Below are positions 5,499 to 9,275 of a DNA stretch of 9,275 nt, piece by piece (the first letter of the stretch is position 1; each line of letters starts with the position of its first letter). The DNA comes from JAFHCF01 sp048497495 (lineage in GTDB: Bacteria; Pseudomonadota; Alphaproteobacteria; Rhizobiales; Ancalomicrobiaceae), in NCBI GenBank assembly GCA_048497495.1, contig JAFHCF010000141.1, forward strand, positions 1 to 9,275, in the 5' to 3' direction. The notes under the pieces were generated by a model, which did not search any database, was not told the DNA's origin, and was given only the letters and a program-made list of their open reading frames with translations. The translations under genes were made by a program, and so were the position numbers.

Positions 5499-5533
5499 TC
5501 GAGCCTCGTAAGTCCCTGACACGCGAGGTTCGA
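5499..5533 (+). promoter_or_regulatory. Leader hairpin covering the Shine-Dalgarno of the alpA-like gene
   Basis: In RNA, UCGAGCCUCG (5499-5508) pairs along all ten positions, one a G-U, with CGAGGUUCGA (5524-5533). The downstream arm contains GAGG (5525-5528), the apparent ribosome site six bases before the ATG at 5535. Folding would hide it and could limit translation. As DNA it is an imperfect palindrome that might also be an operator. Confidence 0.5.
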
Positions 5534-5534
5534 T

Positions 5535-5765
5535 ATGGTCACCGACGCCAACTCAACGTCTCTCCCGTCATCGATGCTGACGACGAAAGAGGCGGCGATC
5601 TACCTGAAACTCTCGGCATCCAGCCTCAACAAGATGCGCATGCATCCGAGCGCGGGACCGATTTACGTCAAGATGGGTCCGCGCCGCGTCGCCTATCGGC
5701 TCGCAGATCTCGACGCCTGGATCGCCGGCAATTTGCGTCGGTCGACGAGCGTGGGGGGCGTGTGA
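5535..5765 (+). CDS. AlpA-like helix-turn-helix (excisionase-family) regulator
   Basis: A 76-aa DNA-binding protein of the AlpA/HTH_17 type. Such proteins direct excision or activate integrase and early genes of integrated elements. Residues 14-36 form the winged-helix start (MLTTKEAAIYLKLSASSLNK), and GPIYVKMGPRRVAYRLADLD (41-60) the wing and final helix. WIAGNLRR follows. The recognition-helix pattern 'SASSLNKMR' replaces the more usual 'STLYRL/R'. GAGG lies six bases before the ATG but within a hairpin. Its stop overlaps the next gene's start. It is likely the first gene of the replication operon and a plausible ligand for the TTTCCG repeats at 2336-2361 and 5441-5472. Confidence 0.88.
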   Translation: MVTDANSTSLPSSMLTTKEAAIYLKLSASSLNKMRMHPSAGPIYVKMGPRRVAYRLADLDAWIAGNLRRSTSVGGV

Positions 5766-6148
5766 TGATGACGCCCGCCCTCTCCTCATCCGAAGCGCTG
5801 ATCCGCGACCTCGTCCGGGTGGCGCTGCTCGCTCTGACCAGTGGCACCCATCACCTGCCGGACGGGCTCGCGGCATCCCCCGACGCCGAAGCGTCTCGGC
5901 GCGCGCTCGCCCAGGCTCATGACGCCATCCTTGCGGATCGTAGCCTTTCCACGATCCGTGACGCATTGCGCACCGGTCTCGCGCCGCTGGCGGAATGTGG
6001 GTTCGACCCGCTTCGCCTCTACATGCTCGCCACGGTCGCCCGCGTCGAAGGGCGTCCGCCTATCGCCAAGCCGGTCGACCTCGGCGGCAACGTCACTCGG
6101 CTGCCGTTGACCGTGACGACGACCATTCCGATGGGGGGTGCGCGATGA
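5765..6148 (+). CDS. Unknown protein (127 aa) in the replication operon
   Basis: I do not recognise this protein. It appears soluble and mostly alpha-helical (SSEALIRDLVRVALLALTSG, then SRRALAQAHDAILADRSLS, then a third helix around IRDALRTGLAPLAE). Its tail is beta-like and Thr/Val-rich (TRLPLTVTTTIPMGG). No catalytic motif, cysteine cluster or membrane helix is visible. Start choice: ATG 5765 overlaps the preceding TGA by one base (TGATG), with a G-rich GTGGGGGG upstream. A GTG at 5762 or an ATG at 5768 differ by one residue each. Its stop overlaps the next ATG (ATGA). Coupling on both sides and high third-position GC support a real gene that works with its neighbours, possibly as a replication accessory. 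Confidence 0.75.
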   Translation: MMTPALSSSEALIRDLVRVALLALTSGTHHLPDGLAASPDAEASRRALAQAHDAILADRSLSTIRDALRTGLAPLAECGFDPLRLYMLATVARVEGRPPIAKPVDLGGNVTRLPLTVTTTIPMGGAR

Positions 6149-6858
6149 ACGCTCCCCTACCGACTTCCGATCTCGTCCCGCTGATCGTCCGCCATGGGTC
6201 CTTCGCCCTCGCGACGGCCTACGAGCGAGCCGCGAGCCTCCAGCGCAAGGTCGGAGCAACTGCCGACGCCGAACTTCTTCGCGTCGTCGCCCGCGAACTC
6301 CGCACCCACGGCGGGCGGGCGTTCGACGGGTTTCCCGAAAGCGACGTACCGATCGCCGTCGACGGCATTGCATCCGCGCTTCGGCTTGCCGAGGGCCGAC
6401 AATGGGGGCCGGGCGACGTCCTCGGCCTGAGAGAGATCGGCCGCTTTCGGTTCGGCAAAGAGTGGCAGACCCCGGCCTACTTGGCATCCGGCCGGTTCGA
6501 GGGAATGGACCTTGGCAGCGTATTCGCGTTGCTCGCGATGATCGCCACGACCGTATGGGGCTGTGGCGCGAACTGGTGGTGCTTCGCGGGTCCCTTTCGG
6601 CCCGAGCGTCAGGCCCCCAACGAGGCGATGGCAACCGTTGCCGACGATATTCGACGTGGCGCTCTCGCGATCCGATCGCCCGACGACCTCGCACCCGTCG
6701 CGGCGGCGGCCTCCATCCTGATCGATGCCGGTGCTCCACCGACGCTTCTCGCCGCCTATGCCCTTGCCGGCCCTCGCCCTCCCCGCGATCGGCTGCGCCG
6801 CCTCTGTCGAGACATCGACGGCACCGCCGTTGCCGATCCGATCTACGGCCTCGGCTGA
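6145..6858 (+). CDS. Unknown protein (237 aa) in the replication operon
   Basis: I do not recognise this protein. It is rich in Ala and Arg, with long helices at the N-terminus (FALATAYERAASLQRKVG, then AELLRVVARELRTHGGRAF). In the middle a short hydrophobic segment with aromatics and cysteines (FALLAMIATTVWGCGANWWC, about residues 130-149) might be a buried helix or a single membrane contact. The C-terminus is helical and ends with a basic patch (PRPPRDRLRRLCRD). No known catalytic signature is visible. The ATG at 6145 overlaps the previous stop as ATGA and has GGGGGGTG seven bases upstream; an in-frame upstream start inside the 127-aa gene is rejected. The primase starts 19 bases after its stop. 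A role in element replication or copy control is only inferred from position. Confidence 0.75.
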   Translation: MNAPLPTSDLVPLIVRHGSFALATAYERAASLQRKVGATADAELLRVVARELRTHGGRAFDGFPESDVPIAVDGIASALRLAEGRQWGPGDVLGLREIGRFRFGKEWQTPAYLASGRFEGMDLGSVFALLAMIATTVWGCGANWWCFAGPFRPERQAPNEAMATVADDIRRGALAIRSPDDLAPVAAAASILIDAGAPPTLLAAYALAGPRPPRDRLRRLCRDIDGTAVADPIYGLG

Positions 6859-6877
6859 ACCGCGAAAGGCTGATCCC

Positions 6878-7813
6878 ATGCCTCCCGTCGATTTGGCGGA
6901 CCTGAAAGCTCGGGTCCGATTGAGCCCCCATGTCTCACGTCGGGTGAAGCTCGCAGGAAGCCGTGGCGGCGATCTCTTCGGGTGCTGCCCGTTCCACGAC
7001 GAGCGCACCCCGAGTTTCAGCGTCAACGACGCCAAAGGGTTCTTCCACTGCTTCGGCTGTGGCGCTCATGGCGACGTTCTCGACTGGTGGCAGAAGGCCG
7101 AAGGCCTGTCCTTCACCGACGCCGTCGAGCGGCTGAAGCGCGAGGCCGGCGAAGTCGACCGAATGCCGCCCGCCTCGCGTCCCAAAGCTCGCGACGCCGA
7201 GATGGCGCGCAAGCAAGCGGAAGCTCGGGCGATCTGGGAGGCGACGCAGCCGATCGGCGGCACCTTCGCCGAAACCTACCTTCGCGAGGCGCGGCGGATC
7301 GGTATCGAGTTGCCGGCCTGCCTGCGCTTCCATCCCGGTCTTCGCCCCGATCCGCGCGAAGCGACCACATGGCCGGCGTTGGTGGCGATCGTCACCGACC
7401 GGGCCGGCGATCTCGTCGCCATCCAGCGGACCTTTCTCCGTCCCGATGGTGGGGGCAAGGCACCGATCGAGCGACCGAAGCGCGCCCTCGGGCCGGTCGG
7501 GCTCGGAGCGGTGCGGCTGGCGCCGGCGACGTCGATCGTCGGTCTCGCCGAAGGGATCGAGACCGGCCTCTCGGCGATGGAACTCTTCCGCATTCCCGTG
7601 TGGTGCGCCCTCGGCTCGAACCTCGCGCGGCTGTCGCTGCCGCAGAGCGTGCGACAGGTGGCGATCTTCGCCGATCGCGGCGCGGCCGGCGAGGCGGCGG
7701 CCGATCGGGCGGCGGCGCTGTTCCGGGGCGAGCGGCGGCGCGTGGCGGTGCGCTTCTCACCGTCCGGCAACGACTGGAACGACCATCTGAGGGCGCTTCG
7801 CGATGGACGCTGA
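6878..7813 (+). CDS. Short DNA primase: CHC2 zinc finger plus Toprim domain
   Basis: A 311-aa protein of the DnaG-like primase class carried by integrative elements; it should make primers for element replication. The zinc finger is complete: Cys37 and His40 (CCPFHDERTPSF), then Cys58 and Cys61 (FHCFGCGAHGDVLDW). A charged linker (about 95-125) leads to the Toprim domain. This has its glutamate at Glu225 (GLAEGIETGLSA) and the DxD region at 266-268. Here the region reads FADRGAAG, so the second acidic residue is Gly268. The end has the DWND motif usual for element primases (SGNDWNDHLRALRD). AAAGG lies eight bases before ATG 6878. The last 11 bases overlap the ATPase gene. At 311 aa it is about half DnaG length and lacks the DnaB-binding domain. 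Confidence 0.92.
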   Translation: MPPVDLADLKARVRLSPHVSRRVKLAGSRGGDLFGCCPFHDERTPSFSVNDAKGFFHCFGCGAHGDVLDWWQKAEGLSFTDAVERLKREAGEVDRMPPASRPKARDAEMARKQAEARAIWEATQPIGGTFAETYLREARRIGIELPACLRFHPGLRPDPREATTWPALVAIVTDRAGDLVAIQRTFLRPDGGGKAPIERPKRALGPVGLGAVRLAPATSIVGLAEGIETGLSAMELFRIPVWCALGSNLARLSLPQSVRQVAIFADRGAAGEAAADRAAALFRGERRRVAVRFSPSGNDWNDHLRALRDGR

Positions 7814-8951
7814 CCCGCGCCGCCGCGATCAGGCCGGCGACTTCTCCCTCGAACCGCTGATCGCCACCGACCCGACCGGGTTTCAGGGCAAGCCGTTGCC
7901 CGAACGTCGGTGGCTGTGGGAAGGGTGGGTGCCGCTGCGTGCCGTGACCGCTCTCTATGGCGATGGCGGCACCGGCAAGTCACTCATCGCCCAACAGTTC
8001 ATGGCGTCGATCGCCACCGGCCGGCCGTTCCTCGGCTTCCCCGTATCGCGCATGAAGGCGCTCGGGATCTTCTGCGAGGACGACGACGACGAATTGCAGC
8101 GCCGGCAAGCCTCGATCAACACCGCGCTCGACGTGGACTTCGCCGACCTCGAGACCATGCGGTGGATCTCCCGCGTCGGCGCCGACAACCTCCTGATGAC
8201 CTTTCTCCCCGATGGACGCGGCGAGCCGTCGCCGTTCTTCTGGCAACTCCTGGACCTCGCCAAAGGCGAAGGGGTTCAGCTCGTCGTCGTCGATACGGCC
8301 GCCGACACCTTCGGCGGCAACGAGAACATCCGGCCGCAGGTCCGCCAGTTCATCAACCTGTTGACTCGGCTCGCCCACGAGATCGACGGCGCGGTGATCC
8401 TGCTCGCCCATCCGTCCGCCACCGGCAAGGCGAGCGGCGCGGGCGACGGCGGGTCGACCGCCTGGTCGAACTCGGTGCGCTCGCGCCTCTACCTCAAGCG
8501 CCCCGAGGCGGTCGGCGGCGAAGACCCCGATCCGAACCTTCGCATCCTGTCGCGCTTGAAGGCGAATTACGCCGCGACCGGCGTGGATCTCTCGGTGCGT
8601 TGGGAGGACGGGGCATTCGTCAACACGGTCGACCCGGGGATGGCGGGCGAGGGCGAGGATGGCAGCATCACGGCGCACCGGATGCGCGAGGAAGAGGCCT
8701 GCTTCCTCGCGGGGCACAACGAACTCACCGCGAAGAAGCTCAGAATCAACGTCCACAAGGGACAAGCGAATTACGCGCCGAAGTTTCTACGCGAGAAGAC
8801 CCTCGTCTGCGCTCATCTCTCGGAGAGCGCACTCACCGGAGCGATGAACCGCTTGATCAAGGCGAACCGCATCCACGTCGAGGAAGACGGCCCGCCCTCG
8901 CGCCGTCGCTCCTACATCGTTCTGGTCTCGCCGGACCTCCCCGGTGTTTGA
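7803..8951 (+). CDS. RepA-like replicative ATPase/helicase (AAA_25, RecA fold)
   Basis: A 382-aa RecA-fold ATPase like RSF1010 RepA, a hexameric 5'-3' helicase that acts with a plasmid or phage primase. Walker A is GDGGTGKS (53-60, Lys59). An acidic CEDDDDELQRR segment follows strand 2. Walker B is LVVVDTAAD with Asp164, and VILLAHPSATGKASG (His203) is the sensor-like strand. The SRLYLKR and NYAATG segments are typical of the family. The last 90-100 residues look like a winged-helix DNA-binding tail (ESALTGAMNRLIKANRI), as in related element proteins. Its ATG lies 11 bases inside the end of the primase gene, so translation is probably coupled and the two products likely work together. It ends before a hairpin at 8954-8982. 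Confidence 0.93.
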   Translation: MDADPRRRDQAGDFSLEPLIATDPTGFQGKPLPERRWLWEGWVPLRAVTALYGDGGTGKSLIAQQFMASIATGRPFLGFPVSRMKALGIFCEDDDDELQRRQASINTALDVDFADLETMRWISRVGADNLLMTFLPDGRGEPSPFFWQLLDLAKGEGVQLVVVDTAADTFGGNENIRPQVRQFINLLTRLAHEIDGAVILLAHPSATGKASGAGDGGSTAWSNSVRSRLYLKRPEAVGGEDPDPNLRILSRLKANYAATGVDLSVRWEDGAFVNTVDPGMAGEGEDGSITAHRMREEEACFLAGHNELTAKKLRINVHKGQANYAPKFLREKTLVCAHLSESALTGAMNRLIKANRIHVEEDGPPSRRRSYIVLVSPDLPGV

Positions 8952-8953
8952 GA

Positions 8954-8982
8954 AGCCCCCGCGCCGGAGTCCGTGCGGGGCT
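8954..8982 (+). terminator. GC-rich hairpin after the ATPase gene, possible terminator
   Basis: AGCCCCCGC (8954-8962) pairs with GCGGGGCT (8975-8982) with one bulged C, and the loop can form an inner CGG/CCG pairing. It begins just after the stop codon. There is no following T-run, so termination may be weak or factor-assisted. Confidence 0.45.
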
Positions 8983-9275
8983 AGGAGGCCCGAGAAATAC
9001 CCCTCCCGCTACACCCGTAGCCGAAACACGAAGTCGGCCGTCCACGGGCCTCGCAGAGTCAGAACGGCGACGCCCGCACTCGCGGCGAGACGCTCCCTTC
9101 GCGGAGGTTCGACCCATCATCGTCCGATACCGTGCGCGTCCCGTCCGAGGAAGTATTTCCCCGTCCTCGGGCGAAGATGGCGGACGGGCGCTATGGGTGG
9201 GTCTTCCACCCATCCACCCACCCCAAAAAGGGAGGGTGGAAGGGGGGAAGACAACCCCACACCAAAGGGGAGGAA
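8983..9275 (+). other. Non-coding right edge: hairpin, CCACCCA repeats, G-rich tract, ribosome-site-like end
   Basis: No convincing complete gene is present. ATGGGTGG (9193-9200) and CCACCCAT (9206-9213) form an 8-bp hairpin, and CCACCCA recurs at 9214-9220. From about 9228 the plus strand is purine-rich with GGG runs that might form a quadruplex. A frame open from a GTG at 9132 or ATG at 9177 (MADGRYGWVFHPSTHP) runs off the edge but has no supporting ribosome site. GGGGAGGAA at 9267-9275 looks like a strong Shine-Dalgarno, so a gene may start just beyond the window. Confidence 0.4.

Larger units (their letters stand above)
2277..9275. mobile_element. Integrated element, integrase-proximal part (integrative plasmid or phage-satellite-like), right end outside window
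   Basis: A tRNA-fragment attachment site, tyrosine integrase, toxin-antitoxin pair, AlpA-like regulator, CHC2/Toprim primase and RepA-like ATPase lie in order and all on the plus strand. That combination is typical of small integrative elements with their own replication module. No capsid, terminase, relaxase or conjugation gene is seen in the window, so the element type beyond this is open. The second attachment site was not found and should lie to the right. Confidence 0.78.

Noticed and set aside
6725..6877. An N-terminal extension of the primase
   Set aside because: It would overlap the 237-aa gene and has no ribosome site, while ATG 6878 has AAAGG at the right spacing.
5786..7035. Minus-strand frames of 381 and 292 codons
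   Set aside because: Shadows of the coupled 127-aa, 237-aa and primase genes on the plus strand.
8857..9213. A 118-codon minus-strand gene at the right edge
   Set aside because: It overlaps the ATPase C-terminus, and its Arg/Gly/Pro-rich sequence has no ribosome site or recognisable motif.
1..9275. CRISPR array or known anti-phage defence genes
   Set aside because: I saw no regularly spaced direct repeats of CRISPR length and no Cas, restriction-modification, CBASS or retron signatures. The toxin-antitoxin pair is the only defence-like feature.

Overview
The window is GC-rich alphaproteobacterial DNA, most likely from a Hyphomicrobiales (Rhizobiales)-type organism. This rests on composition, two FixK/FNR-type boxes, and the style of the integrase and primase; it is an inference, not an identification. 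It splits into a chromosomal left part (about 1-2276) and the integrase end of an integrated mobile element (about 2277 to the right edge).

The chromosomal part holds a minus-strand operon: a macro-domain protein (590-1132) whose stop overlaps the start of a truncated RND-efflux periplasmic adaptor (1-593). A 519-base gap follows. It carries a 16-bp palindrome, hairpins and two near-identical TTGAT-N4-(A/G)TCAA boxes. The second box sits where a FixK/FNR activator would drive a small two-helix membrane protein (1652-1855), which ends at a strong terminator (1887-1939). Beyond that is a relic of the C-terminus of a response-regulator receiver domain (2020-2184).

At 2277-2320 (minus strand) lies the 3' half of a tRNA-Thr(CGU), from anticodon loop to CCA, with no 5' half. 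It is the probable attachment junction of the element. Next come short phased repeats and a tyrosine integrase (2491-3945). A higBA toxin-antitoxin pair follows, with a palindromic operator inside its promoter and an apparently leaderless toxin. After it is an orphan 233-aa protein of unknown function.

The remaining five genes are tightly packed: an AlpA-like helix-turn-helix protein, two unrecognised proteins of 127 and 237 aa, a short CHC2-zinc-finger/Toprim primase, and a RepA-like hexameric-helicase-type ATPase. Starts and stops overlap or nearly touch, so this reads as one operon for regulation and replication of the element. The last roughly 320 bases have no convincing gene but carry a stem-loop, CCACCCA repeats and a G-rich stretch.

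The most notable points are: (i) the same TTTCCG repeat with 10-bp phasing upstream of both the integrase and the alpA-like gene, suggesting one shared regulator; (ii) a Toprim domain whose canonical DxD reads DxG; (iii) a hairpin that buries the alpA-like Shine-Dalgarno sequence; (iv) three orphan proteins inside or beside the replication module. No defence system or other known exotic system could be identified from the sequence alone.
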